Positions 8,942 through 18,137 of a stretch of DNA of 64,000 bases are shown here, piece by piece. Every line of letters starts with the position of its first letter. The stretch's first letter is position 1. Source of the DNA: Paenibacillus prosopidis (GTDB lineage Bacteria > Bacillota > Bacilli > Paenibacillales > Paenibacillaceae); contig NZ_QPJD01000011.1 in assembly GCF_003337375.1 (NCBI RefSeq), positions 62,001 through 126,000 of the forward strand. The letters are read 5' to 3'. The notes under the pieces are model-generated. The model saw only the letters and a list, made by a program, of their open reading frames with translations. It was not told where the DNA came from and searched no databases. Made by a program: the position numbers and the translations under genes.

Positions 8942-11023
8942 TTATTTGTTTTCTACCCAATTGATATAGGTGGACCAACTGATATCTACGGATGCGAGCT
9001 TTTTCTTGTGACCCTCAAAAGTTTCATAGATATTTAGAGTATAGTTATCCCAAACCGGCGTAGTCGTCATATCTTTCTTTAATTCTGAATAGTTTTCACC
9101 AACCTTCCATGTTGTTCCTCCTTCCGTGTTACCTTCTAAATCAATAGTATGCGTCAAAATGACTTCATTTGTTCGTTCTTTCTCAAGGACCATTGTCAAC
9201 TTACTTTGTGTAAAGCCATCATACATGCGGTCTTTCTCAACGGTTGCACCCATATCAATATCGAGAATGTAACCATTCATAAAAGCATTAAAGTACGTCA
9301 GATCGACAGTATATGGTCCTACCTTCATTTGTTTAAAACTAGATATATCTACCTTTTCAACAGGCAGTTCAACATGAATAGGACGAATATATCCCTTGGC
9401 TGTACCAGTTCCCTTAATAACGCCATTATCATCGTAAGCCTCACCAATAAGAAGCTGTATACCTTCTTTATTTGCATTAACAGGTAAATCTGCATATAAA
9501 ACTAATTGTTCCTTATTGGAAGGTTTGATCACATTGTTAGCCTTAACCATCTTAACTTCATAATAATTACCGTCTATTGTTTTAAAATAGCCAGCCCATG
9601 TTGGAAGAAGGCTGCTTCGATTTTGTTTATTTGTCACATCGACATAGACAGCGTACAAATCACTATCTTCACCTTTGTAGGTTCTAACGTCAGTTACTTG
9701 AGCGGTAAGTTGAGATCCAGCAACAGATTGTGTATATACAGAACCTGCTTTCACGATTGGCACAGCTGCAAGTGAAGATTTTGTAAGATCAGCGAGTAAA
9801 GTTGTTTGTTCCCCTATCTTCTCATTTAATTGAAGATTGAATTGTTTCCAAGAATACGTGAAAGGAATTTCTCCAATAAAATGAACTGTCGCCGAAGCAC
9901 CTGGTGCTAAACCAATAACCTCTAGTCCTGCTACTGTCTTAGATTCAAGCTTAATGTTCTCATCAATAACAAATTGTCCAGTCAAATCTGGCAAGGGAAC
10001 AAATACCGATTCTTTGTTACGAATGACCATCTCAGCGATAATATGATCCTTGGTCGTCCATGGTAATCTCTGAACAGATTTGAGAGTAACCTCATATGTA
10101 CCACTGTCGTTAGTAAATGTGGTAACCGAAGAACCAACGGGAGTGGTAGTTAAATTAAATGGTATATCGAATGTAACAACTGGAAGTTCTACTTTGCTCG
10201 TCTCAGAACCAACATCATTTGTAATGATAAGCTTCCAGTCTGTAATAGCTAAAGAAGATGGAATGTTACCTGTTAGTCTTACTGCATTTAATACAGTAGG
10301 TTCTAATAAAAGGGTTTCATCTGTTTTATTTTTTAAAGCAAGTTTATATAATCCTGCGGAAGTTTGAACATAATAATTATATTGGGGCAGTGTTACACCA
10401 AATTTACTAGTATTTCGCGCCACATAACTTAAGTTAAAAACATAATTTTTATCTTTTTTTGTCACGTTGATTTGATCAATTCGTACATTTACGTTTGAGT
10501 TATTGATCTGAATGGTTTTGAAGCCGCCGGCCTTCACAAAATTCGAATACCCTTTTGGGAAAGTATATTTTGCAACCGTCCGCTCATAACCAGAAACAGT
10601 AAAGTCAAACTTTATAATGTTGATAACTAACTGGTCCAAAGTCACTTTGGAGCCGACTTGACTATAAAAAGTCAACGTTGCAGACGATTTAGGGGCTATT
10701 TTCTTTTTTGTTTGATCAAGAAGCGTTAACGTATATTTCGTACCACCTATAGATTTCAAACGTGCCCAATAATCATTAAGGATAATATCTTTATTATCTC
10801 CATTGTAAAAAGTAAAAGTAAAACTTGCAGTACCTCCACTTGAGCTTGGAATCAAATTAGCATCAATTAGCTGCACATAAGATCCTTTTGTTATGTATAC
10901 CTTTTTATTAACTATCGTTGCTGTATTAGCTGCCGCAAAACTGGCAGGAACAACACTAAGCAAGAAAACTAGAGCTACGATGGCAGATACAAATATAGAT
11001 GCTTTTCTAAAGCTGTCTCGCAT
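8942..11023 (-). CDS. Secreted protein of unknown function, AT-rich
   Basis: Protein of 693 residues. The ATG at 11023 has AGGAGTGA upstream; a GTG four codons earlier lies inside that site and is rejected. The N-terminus (MRDSFRKASIFVSAIVALV...) is a signal peptide ending near ASFAAA. The mature part looks like several repeated beta-sandwich modules of about 130 residues, each with a FYNGDNKDIIL- or EMVIRNKESVFVPL-like strand pattern, similar to extracellular Ig-like or DUF4352-type folds. No SLH domain, sortase signal or catalytic motif is visible. Codon use is clearly richer in A and T than in neighbouring genes, which may mean transfer or relaxed selection. No function is assigned. Confidence 0.8.
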   Translation of the reverse strand: MRDSFRKASIFVSAIVALVFLLSVVPASFAAANTATIVNKKVYITKGSYVQLIDANLIPSSSGGTASFTFTFYNGDNKDIILNDYWARLKSIGGTKYTLTLLDQTKKKIAPKSSATLTFYSQVGSKVTLDQLVINIIKFDFTVSGYERTVAKYTFPKGYSNFVKAGGFKTIQINNSNVNVRIDQINVTKKDKNYVFNLSYVARNTSKFGVTLPQYNYYVQTSAGLYKLALKNKTDETLLLEPTVLNAVRLTGNIPSSLAITDWKLIITNDVGSETSKVELPVVTFDIPFNLTTTPVGSSVTTFTNDSGTYEVTLKSVQRLPWTTKDHIIAEMVIRNKESVFVPLPDLTGQFVIDENIKLESKTVAGLEVIGLAPGASATVHFIGEIPFTYSWKQFNLQLNEKIGEQTTLLADLTKSSLAAVPIVKAGSVYTQSVAGSQLTAQVTDVRTYKGEDSDLYAVYVDVTNKQNRSSLLPTWAGYFKTIDGNYYEVKMVKANNVIKPSNKEQLVLYADLPVNANKEGIQLLIGEAYDDNGVIKGTGTAKGYIRPIHVELPVEKVDISSFKQMKVGPYTVDLTYFNAFMNGYILDIDMGATVEKDRMYDGFTQSKLTMVLEKERTNEVILTHTIDLEGNTEGGTTWKVGENYSELKKDMTTTPVWDNYTLNIYETFEGHKKKLASVDISWSTYINWVENK

Positions 11024-11089
11024 GGTAATAATCACTCCTAATTTTTAGCGTTTCATATTTAGACGGTATAAATAATGTTTTTGTTTCGC

Positions 11090-11132
11090 TTGAAAACCAA
11101 TTGTTTTTTAAACATTTCAAACAGGTTTTCAA
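11090..11132. other. Inverted repeat in the AT-rich spacer between the S-layer gene and the 693-residue protein gene
   Basis: TTGAAAACC (11090-11098) is repeated inverted as GGTTTTCAA (11124-11132). The 25-base loop and lack of a T-run argue against a terminator. It lies 67 bases upstream of the start at 11023, so it may be a protein-binding site or leader structure. The rest of the 11024-11214 spacer is A+T-rich with no gene. Confidence 0.35.
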
Positions 11133-11216
11133 AACTTAGTTAACCTCCTATCCTAACTAATAAAACGTTATAATTATTAATTAAACTATAACCTTTTATT
11201 ATGAACTGCGTATGAA

Positions 11217-11250
11217 CAAAAAAAGAGCCACCGGTTACCCGGTGGCTCTT
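11217..11250 (-). terminator. Strong terminator of the S-layer gene
   Basis: AAGAGCCACCGG (11223-11234) pairs with CCGGTGGCTCTT (11239-11250) around a 4-base loop, followed on the minus strand by seven T. It suits a very highly expressed gene. Confidence 0.92.
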
Positions 11251-11271
11251 CTCTTACTTGTTCAACTTCTA

Positions 11272-13767
11272 TTACGGAAGTTGTGTGATAACGATAGCTC
11301 CTACTTCAGCAAATCCGCCACCAACAACAGTTCCAGTTGTTGTGAAAGCTACTGTGTAGTGTGTACCAGCAGTACCAGTTGCAGCGAAAGATACTGCATC
11401 GAAACCAGCTACGGACACGTTACCGTCTTTATCGATTACATAGTATTGCGTGTTAGCAGTTGCTACGTGATCAACTGTAGCGATTTTGAATGTTTTTGTA
11501 GTAGTGTTTACATCGCTAACTTGGTCAGCAGCAGTAGCTACTGTTGCAAGTGTCTCATAACCAAGTGTTGCAGGAGCGGAATCAGTAAGAGTTACTAGTT
11601 GTTTAGCAGTAACTGCAGTACCGAAAGCAGCGTTAGAAACAACATAAGTTTTCTCTTCGCCAGCAACATTCAGTTTAACGCTGTAAGTAGTACCAGAAGC
11701 TGTTGCACTCTCAGTTTTCGAAACGAACAGACCGGAAACTTTAGCAAGCTCGGAGCTAGCTTCGTTGTCTTTAGTCAATACGATGAACGAAGCGTTGATG
11801 CTGTCGTTAACGATGACTACTTTATCGTTTTTAGTGATGTTGGAAAGAGCACCGACAGATACGTTGTTGTTAGCAAGGTCAAGAGCATTTACTACAACAG
11901 TGTTCGAAGTTACATTGTATACCGAAGTTGTTTTGATTGCAGAAGCCGAGATTTCAGTAACATCTGCAGAACCAGCTTCAGTCAATGCTTGTGGTACAGT
12001 GATACCTGTTACTTTACCAGCAGAGTCATAAGAGAATTTAGCAATGAAATCAGCATCGCTATCAGCAGCTGCATAAGTGTCAACCAGGTAAGCTACTTCT
12101 TTTGTGTTTGTTTTCAAGGAGAAGTATTCAACTTTATCCTTAGTATTTACTTGTACGCCATCAAGAACAGCTACGTTATTAACTACTTTAGTGATAACGC
12201 CGTATGCAGGAGCGCCTTCAGCAGCTGTTACAACAGTTGCTTTAACAATCTTGCTATCTTTGTTAAGAACGAAGTTGTACTCAGTACCGATTACAAGGTT
12301 AAGAGCCGATACTTCTACATAGCTAGTGCCGTTAACAACATAAGACTTGTCAGCGCCAGTAGTGGAAGTCGAAGCTACTTTACCAGTTGCTGTTTTACGA
12401 ACCGCTTCGATGGATACAGCTTTCGAACCGCTAGCAACTACATCGATTACATCGTCTTTTTTCAGGTCAGTTGCAGCAGCAACCTTGCCGTCAAGTTTAA
12501 TAACTGTGTTCTCATCTACAGATACAACGCCACCATCGTGAGTGATTTGAGCTGCACGGTATGATGTTTTTGCATCGTAGCTTACGAACAATTTGTTAGT
12601 TGCAGTGTACTCAGTAACAACTACTGCGCTTACTTCGTTGCCAGCAGCGTTCAGGATCAATGTTACGCTAGCGCCTGCAGCGATGTCTTTGTCAGCAGCA
12701 ACAGTAACAAGTGCACCGTTTTTGATGAAGAAGAATCCAGGAGCGATTTGGAATGGAGTAGTTACGCCATCCAAAGTGATTGTACCAGCATCAGTAAGAT
12801 CTACTGCTGCAACTTTGTTTTTACCAGTTGCAACTTTAGCTGCATCTTGTTTGTCGGTAACTGCTACTACTTTACCGCCAACTTTGATTACGGAAACTGT
12901 ACGTCCAGCAAGCTCAGAAAGCTTTTTGCCGCCAGTTACAACAAAGTCTGCAGCAACTGTGTGTAGAGCTCCACCAACACGAATTTGTGTATTGTTGCTT
13001 TCAAGAGCTACGTTTTCAAAAACGCCTTGTGTTACTGCACCGATTAGTTCAATCAGTGTTTTAGCTGGAGTTACAAGAACTAGATTTTTGTCTGCATCGT
13101 ATTTAACCAAAGAAGCGTTAAGTGTGTTGGATACCAATTGAGCTACAACACCACGGTTAGCAGATTCACCTTTAGTGATGTCAACACCTTTGAACATGTT
13201 GATTTCAGGCGAGTTAGCTTGCAGCAATACGTTATTAGGCCATGTACCGGAAAGGTTAGCGTCTTTGTAACCAAGAGCACGTACCAATACCGCTACTACT
13301 TCTTCAAACTTAACTTTGTCGCTAGGACGGAATTTTCCGTTGTAGCCTTGAACCAATTTTTTTGCTTCAGCTACGTTGATGTAGCCAGTGTACCATTGGT
13401 TAGCTTTAACGTCTTTGAAGACAGGCTTTTGAGATTTCAAAAGATCAGCGTTGCTTGCGTTACCAGTTGCAATAACGATTACTTTAGCAAGTTCTGCGCG
13501 AGTAATGTCGTTTCCTGGTTTGAAAGTACCATCTTCGTAACCATTGATTACGCCTAGTGCAGTAAGTTCCTCAACCGCGGATTGTACCGGCTTGCCAACA
13601 ACGTCAGAAGGCGTTGCTGCGAATGCTGGAACAGCTACGGAAAGTACTAGCGAGAATGCTAGCACGAATGCTAATAAACTTTTTTTCATAACCTTTTTGT
13701 CATCTCCTCTAAATTGTTTCGGTTGTTGAGAGTTTTGTTTGGAAAATAAATTGCTCGTTTCCCTCAT
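11272..13767 (-). CDS. S-layer protein with N-terminal SLH domains, two possible starts
   Basis: Protein of 831 residues from the ATG at 13767, or 805 from the ATG at 13689. The second start begins a classical signal peptide (MKKSLLAFVLAFSLVLSVAV, cleavage near AFA-ATPSD). Three SLH domains follow at about residues 58-220 (DITRAELAKVIVIATG, KFEEVVAVLVRALG, SANRGVVAQLVSN). The remaining 600 residues are rich in Val, Thr, Ala, Asp and Lys, with few aromatic residues and one possible Cys-free stretch throughout, as in crystalline surface-array subunits. SLH domains hold the lattice to pyruvylated secondary wall polymer made by the nearby csaB locus. The long promoter leader, twin binding sites and strong terminator suggest very high expression. 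No enzymatic motif is seen. Confidence 0.9.
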   Translation of the reverse strand: MRETSNLFSKQNSQQPKQFRGDDKKVMKKSLLAFVLAFSLVLSVAVPAFAATPSDVVGKPVQSAVEELTALGVINGYEDGTFKPGNDITRAELAKVIVIATGNASNADLLKSQKPVFKDVKANQWYTGYINVAEAKKLVQGYNGKFRPSDKVKFEEVVAVLVRALGYKDANLSGTWPNNVLLQANSPEINMFKGVDITKGESANRGVVAQLVSNTLNASLVKYDADKNLVLVTPAKTLIELIGAVTQGVFENVALESNNTQIRVGGALHTVAADFVVTGGKKLSELAGRTVSVIKVGGKVVAVTDKQDAAKVATGKNKVAAVDLTDAGTITLDGVTTPFQIAPGFFFIKNGALVTVAADKDIAAGASVTLILNAAGNEVSAVVVTEYTATNKLFVSYDAKTSYRAAQITHDGGVVSVDENTVIKLDGKVAAATDLKKDDVIDVVASGSKAVSIEAVRKTATGKVASTSTTGADKSYVVNGTSYVEVSALNLVIGTEYNFVLNKDSKIVKATVVTAAEGAPAYGVITKVVNNVAVLDGVQVNTKDKVEYFSLKTNTKEVAYLVDTYAAADSDADFIAKFSYDSAGKVTGITVPQALTEAGSADVTEISASAIKTTSVYNVTSNTVVVNALDLANNNVSVGALSNITKNDKVVIVNDSINASFIVLTKDNEASSELAKVSGLFVSKTESATASGTTYSVKLNVAGEEKTYVVSNAAFGTAVTAKQLVTLTDSAPATLGYETLATVATAADQVSDVNTTTKTFKIATVDHVATANTQYYVIDKDGNVSVAGFDAVSFAATGTAGTHYTVAFTTTGTVVGGGFAEVGAIVITQLP
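13689..13710 (-). promoter_or_regulatory. Second S-layer translation start with its own ribosome binding site
   Basis: ATG at 13689 is preceded by GAGGAG about 14 bases upstream, plus a closer AAAGG. Starting here gives a normal-length signal peptide. The upstream start at 13767 has a better site, AAGGGGGTGA at 7 bases, and adds 26 residues. The two starts are in frame. Confidence 0.6.
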
Positions 13768-13909
13768 AGCCGATTCACCCCCTTCCCAGAGTAGAGCATT
13801 GATTTAGTATAATGATGTCTGCGGGTCATGCTTAACCCTATGTAAGAACATGTCGCAGAAACTTGTAAATAAAGAGAGAAAATTGCTAGAGTCGCTGCAC
13901 CACTATAAC

Positions 13910-13938
13910 ATTATACAATGGGCGCACCCTACCGTAAA
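13910..13938 (-). promoter_or_regulatory. S-layer promoter, proximal
   Basis: -10 TATAAT (13910-13915), a 17-base spacer and -35 TTTACG (13933-13938), minus strand. It predicts a leader of about 135 bases before the first ATG. Confidence 0.65.
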
Positions 13939-13950
13939 GAGGAAGTTGAG

Positions 13951-13978
13951 AATTCATTCCAATTCAATTCCAATTCAG
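13951..13978. repeat. Short tandem repeat upstream of the S-layer promoter
   Basis: The motif AATTCCAATTCA repeats imperfectly between about 13951 and 13978, immediately upstream of the -35 box at 13938. It could be an A/T-rich upstream element or a binding site. Confidence 0.5.
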
Positions 13979-14118
13979 GTTAGGTCTAATGCAGCATTTC
14001 GCGTGTTTGTTTGAGCGTCATGTATTTAAACGCATCGTTGCGGGAAAAGTTGCGACTGTTTGAAAAAAAGTTTTTAATTTTTTTCCTTTCAATTATGTAC
14101 TCCCCTCACCACGTTGTT

Positions 14119-14148
14119 AGTATAGCTTGTTTTCATAGAACACGTCGA
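14119..14148 (-). promoter_or_regulatory. S-layer promoter, distal
   Basis: -10 TATACT (14119-14124), an 18-base spacer and -35 TCGACG (14143-14148), minus strand, about 350 bases before the first S-layer ATG. Weaker match than the proximal promoter. Confidence 0.4.
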
Positions 14149-14195
14149 TGCTAAAGTTTTTCCATGGATAAAACATCTAATATGAAGCTAGTCCT

Positions 14196-14226
14196 AAAAA
14201 AAAAGAGCCGGGCCATTCCCGGCTCT
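14196..14226 (-). terminator. Terminator of the Ig-like/SLH gene at 14233-17955
   Basis: AGAGCCGGG (14204-14212) pairs with CCCGGCTCT (14218-14226), followed on the minus strand by nine T. Confidence 0.9.
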
Positions 14227-14232
14227 TCCATA

Positions 14233-17200
14233 TTATAGAAACTTGAGTTTGCGCATCACACGCTCAGCAATAACAGCTGCATCCGCACGTTTTAACGGTG
14301 AATCCGGATCAAAACGGAATGTCTGTTTGCCGGCTGTTTGTGTGTTAGGCATACCTTCAATATACTTTGCTTTCGTTATCGCTAGAACGGATGCAAGTGA
14401 ATAGTTTTCGATAAGATTCGAGTCTGTAAACAGCTTCTGCAGCGCTTTGCGATCCTTGTCGAAATTTTCCGCACCATTCTTAACCAAATTGCCGGCTCTT
14501 GCGATCATTACGGCTGCTTCTTCGCGGCTCAAATCTTCGTTCGGCTGGAACAACCGCGGTCCGCTTCCCCGTATGATCCCTTTTCTCGCTGCGGTTTCAA
14601 TATAACGGTAATCCCACAGATTGCTTAAGCCTAGTATTGGCCGCACATCGTCGAACGTCATATTGTTCGGATCGTAGTCAAGCGGGATTTGGAACATCTT
14701 CACGAGAAGCTGTGCGAATTCGCCGCGTGTTATGTTGTCATAAACGCCAAACTCATTGTTGTCCTTATAGTTCATCAAACCGTGAGAGAACAGCAGCTCA
14801 AGCGAGTTACGCGCATAGTTATGGCCTACAACGTCCGAGAAGCTGTAACGGATCGTCTTGACGACGTAATAACCGAAGCCATCCATATCCGCCGTAATGG
14901 TTTTCTTGCCCGTGTTTACTTTACCACCTAGGTTTGACCAACGGCCATCATAGAAGCGCCAGATGCTCAAAGTAGCAGCCGTCACATCTCTAATAGATGA
15001 ATCGTATTTAATGGTAACCTGACCTTTATTCGAAGGCTCAAGCCATTTCGTTAAAGGACGGGTAAAGAAGAAATTGTTCGTCACATAAGGCTGTGCGCCT
15101 TCGGAGAACGTATAGCCTTGCTGTTGCGAGCCCTGTACATAACCAGGGTCGATCCAGAACAGATTTGAGGCAAAGCCGAAATGCGCGGACGGTCTTAGCA
15201 TCGCAGCGCCGATCTCGTCGTAACTTACCGTCTTAAAAGTTCCGTCTAATGCAACGTTCTGTGCATTGTCCTCAACGGCGTTATATACTTTGACCGTCCG
15301 GCCATCATTGCGATCAGCGATTCCGAACAAAATTTCTTGTGAATCGAACAAGTCGGAATTCGTAATAGATTGACCAGGATTCAAATTCGCCGAGCGCAGG
15401 AACGTGTTTTTCGGGAACGATAATGCCAGTTCACCTTTGAATGCCGATACTTTTCCATTGCTGGTAAGCGATGCTTTGTATTGGGCTCCGATTGTATTAT
15501 CAGCCGCATAGTTGACGGAAAATTCACCGTCTATCTTCTCAGTGCCCCTAAAAACAGTAAATTTGATTTTGTTCGTGCCGGCTTTCAGGTTCTTCACTTG
15601 ATAGCGGAACAAATCTTCCGTTACCTTCTTCGTCATCTCTGCTTTACCGATCAACACGCGGTCAGCGCCTTCTGCGCGAATACTAACATTGAGGAAGTTT
15701 TGGTTAATAACTTTCTCCTGCGGAAGCTTCGGCGAAAGCAACTCGTAAGGCGATAACTCTCTCGTAATGGTAATCGTCTGCGTGATGCTTTCGGAACCGA
15801 CCAATGCGGTAATCGTAATGCTCATCGGTCCTGATTGCGGTAAGGTTAGACCGAATAGACGAAGCTTGTATGTTTTATTAAGTATGTCGCTGTTTTCAGT
15901 GTACAAATAGTTTTGATATATAGGCGAAGAGTAATTCAGCACACCGCTGGCATCAACCGAAGCCGTAGCTAAATCTTTACCGTCTACTTTAATGATCAGA
16001 TTCTCCAAATTCGCTACCGTAAACAGCAAGTCTGCTTTTTGCTGCGTTGTGGTGAAGCTGTTTGTTTGCAGTTTCGTAAACTGATGATCCAAATCGGAAG
16101 TGTACCGTTCACTGCCCACGTCAAGCCTCGGATCAATCTTGTAGGGCACCGGCTGCATATTCGTAATAGCCGGTTGTGTCTTGGAGAAGCGATACAGCGT
16201 TAAAGTCGTGGATACGAGCACGCCGTTCGCCGATCCGGATAGAACCATTTCGTTGGATCCGAATACAAGATTAAGTCCAAGAGGAAAAATGAAATCGCCG
16301 GACGTCAGGTCGACTTCGCCATCCTCTAAAACTCCTTCGCTATCTGCCGCAGCAAGCGTCATCGGAATCGTAACGCCGTTCAAGCTCAGCTTTAGGCTGC
16401 TCAAATCGGCAGGCAATTTGAAATTAATGAGCTTTCCTGCAACACGGCTCACCGGTTGATTGTCGTCATAATAAATCGCCCCGTCATAAAGATTTGTAAC
16501 TTGGATCGATGAGATAGGCGAATTAATGAATGTTCTCGACTCTGTATAGCTATCCGTGCCATTCGTGATGGTGAAATCGAGCTTCACTTCACCGGGAGGC
16601 AGCGCGTCTATCCGGTAAACCCTTTTCTGAATTGCGCCTGAAGCTGCCCTAAATTCTTTAATCGAATAGTTCGAGCTGCTGACTGGCAATCCATTCACAC
16701 TTACTCCAACTGTTGTTGTTGTATGGTTCAAAGTAGCTAAATTAAAGTTGTTCGCATCGATTGACAGCCAAAGAGGAAGCTGGCTGACCGTCGCGTTGTT
16801 GGAAAACTTCGTATCCGATTCAAAGGTTACAATCCCTTGTGCAGCTTGATCGGACGGCGTTACGCTGTAAAGCTGTCTAATGTCGGAAATATACGGCGAA
16901 CTTGCGCTCCGTACCGAGAAGTTTACCGGGAAAACCGAGGTTACTCCGTCGTATGTGCTTGTTACTGATAGGCTGTAGTAACCGTTACCTGCCGTAGAAG
17001 ATGTCGTCGTTGAGACGAATTTATATTCCCTGTGCGTTGCCGTTACATTCAGAAGCGTAACTGTAGTATTATACGTAGTCGCTGGGGCGTTATCTTTGCT
17101 CAAGCCTAGCGTAATAACCGGAACAGGCGGAGCCGGGGTTACACTTGGATCGGGATTAGCCAATATTATCGTGCCTTCAAGCGTATGATTCACGAACGGC

Positions 17201-17955
17201 GCGACGACTTGCTGACCGTCTAGCTGAATCGAAGCACCGCCAGATTTCGCATACACATGATGCGCCGTTGGGCGTCCTGCCGGGAAATAAACGATTTCGC
17301 GGTAGACTGTATAGGACTTGCTGCCATTGCGCGAAACGATTTCAAGCTTATTCACACCTGGCAATAGCGTTATATCGGAGTGGATAAAAGTACCGCCGAT
17401 TCCTTCGAACGTAACGGAGCCGTTAATCGCAACCTCTTTTGCATTCGTTGCTTTGACCATAATCGTCGGCTCCTCGGTCGTAACAATCTCCGGTTTGCCT
17501 TCCACCAGCTTCACGCCGCCCGCAAGCTCAATGCTTGTAATGACAGGTACATTGCTAAATGAAACGTAACTGGATGCAGAAACCTCTCCGCCATTCAGGC
17601 TTACGCCGCTAACTGTAATTTCATTGAGACCGTCAAAGAGCTGCACGCCGGTGAAAACAAAGTTTTTGCCGGAAGTCAGCGGTTTAGAAGTACCGATGGA
17701 AGGAACGCCAACAGGCGAGCCATTGACCATGCGTTGTACCTTATACGTAATGGATTCCGATGATACATCGCCAAACGTACCCGAGAGGCTGACGATGTTC
17801 GCATTTACAACTGTCGGACTAGCTTGAACCGTACTGAAATCCGTAAATTGAAAAAAAGTTGAGCCTGCCGCCTGAGCAGGACTAATGGGTGCCATAGTGA
17901 TTAACAATGCAATAGCAACAAGTATACTTAGAGCTTTTTGAACAGGCCTAGTCAA
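14233..17955 (-). CDS. Large secreted surface protein with C-terminal SLH domains
   Basis: Protein of 1240 residues. The chosen start is a TTG at 17955 because AGGAGG lies seven bases upstream; ATG codons further upstream have no comparable site. The signal peptide is TRPVQKALSILVAIALLITM and ends near SPAQA-AG. Residues about 35-1000 form Ig-like beta modules of varying sequence, one with a Pro-rich linker (PSVTPAPPVPV). Three rather divergent SLH domains occupy about residues 1035-1240 (TRGEFAQLLVKMF, SREEAAVMIARAG, KRADAAVIAERVM). It is probably held on the wall polymer like the S-layer subunit encoded next to it. No catalytic motif is visible. It is flanked by terminators, so it is monocistronic. 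Confidence 0.85.
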   Translation of the reverse strand: MTRPVQKALSILVAIALLITMAPISPAQAAGSTFFQFTDFSTVQASPTVVNANIVSLSGTFGDVSSESITYKVQRMVNGSPVGVPSIGTSKPLTSGKNFVFTGVQLFDGLNEITVSGVSLNGGEVSASSYVSFSNVPVITSIELAGGVKLVEGKPEIVTTEEPTIMVKATNAKEVAINGSVTFEGIGGTFIHSDITLLPGVNKLEIVSRNGSKSYTVYREIVYFPAGRPTAHHVYAKSGGASIQLDGQQVVAPFVNHTLEGTIILANPDPSVTPAPPVPVITLGLSKDNAPATTYNTTVTLLNVTATHREYKFVSTTTSSTAGNGYYSLSVTSTYDGVTSVFPVNFSVRSASSPYISDIRQLYSVTPSDQAAQGIVTFESDTKFSNNATVSQLPLWLSIDANNFNLATLNHTTTTVGVSVNGLPVSSSNYSIKEFRAASGAIQKRVYRIDALPPGEVKLDFTITNGTDSYTESRTFINSPISSIQVTNLYDGAIYYDDNQPVSRVAGKLINFKLPADLSSLKLSLNGVTIPMTLAAADSEGVLEDGEVDLTSGDFIFPLGLNLVFGSNEMVLSGSANGVLVSTTLTLYRFSKTQPAITNMQPVPYKIDPRLDVGSERYTSDLDHQFTKLQTNSFTTTQQKADLLFTVANLENLIIKVDGKDLATASVDASGVLNYSSPIYQNYLYTENSDILNKTYKLRLFGLTLPQSGPMSITITALVGSESITQTITITRELSPYELLSPKLPQEKVINQNFLNVSIRAEGADRVLIGKAEMTKKVTEDLFRYQVKNLKAGTNKIKFTVFRGTEKIDGEFSVNYAADNTIGAQYKASLTSNGKVSAFKGELALSFPKNTFLRSANLNPGQSITNSDLFDSQEILFGIADRNDGRTVKVYNAVEDNAQNVALDGTFKTVSYDEIGAAMLRPSAHFGFASNLFWIDPGYVQGSQQQGYTFSEGAQPYVTNNFFFTRPLTKWLEPSNKGQVTIKYDSSIRDVTAATLSIWRFYDGRWSNLGGKVNTGKKTITADMDGFGYYVVKTIRYSFSDVVGHNYARNSLELLFSHGLMNYKDNNEFGVYDNITRGEFAQLLVKMFQIPLDYDPNNMTFDDVRPILGLSNLWDYRYIETAARKGIIRGSGPRLFQPNEDLSREEAAVMIARAGNLVKNGAENFDKDRKALQKLFTDSNLIENYSLASVLAITKAKYIEGMPNTQTAGKQTFRFDPDSPLKRADAAVIAERVMRKLKFL

Positions 17956-18097
17956 TCTACTTCCTCCTCTAACCATTTTTATACGATATTTATCGGCTGG
18001 GAGGGGAAGATTCATTAGCTTTATTATCCTTTTTTCAGATGATTTGGATTGGAATTTTGTTACATTCAAGGCTGGTGATTGTGCTTTTCTGCATATC

Positions 18098-18133
18098 AAA
18101 AAAGCTCTGAACCCTTCTGGGGTCCAGAGCTTT
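18098..18133 (-). terminator. Terminator of tagO
   Basis: AAAGCTCTG (18101-18109) pairs with CAGAGCTTT (18125-18133), followed on the minus strand by a T-run. Confidence 0.85.
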
Positions 18134-18137
18134 TATA

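Noticed and set aside
11599..12564. A 321-codon plus-strand frame across the S-layer gene
   Set aside because: The translation is Ser/Cys/Asn-rich because it mirrors a codon-biased gene; no binding site.
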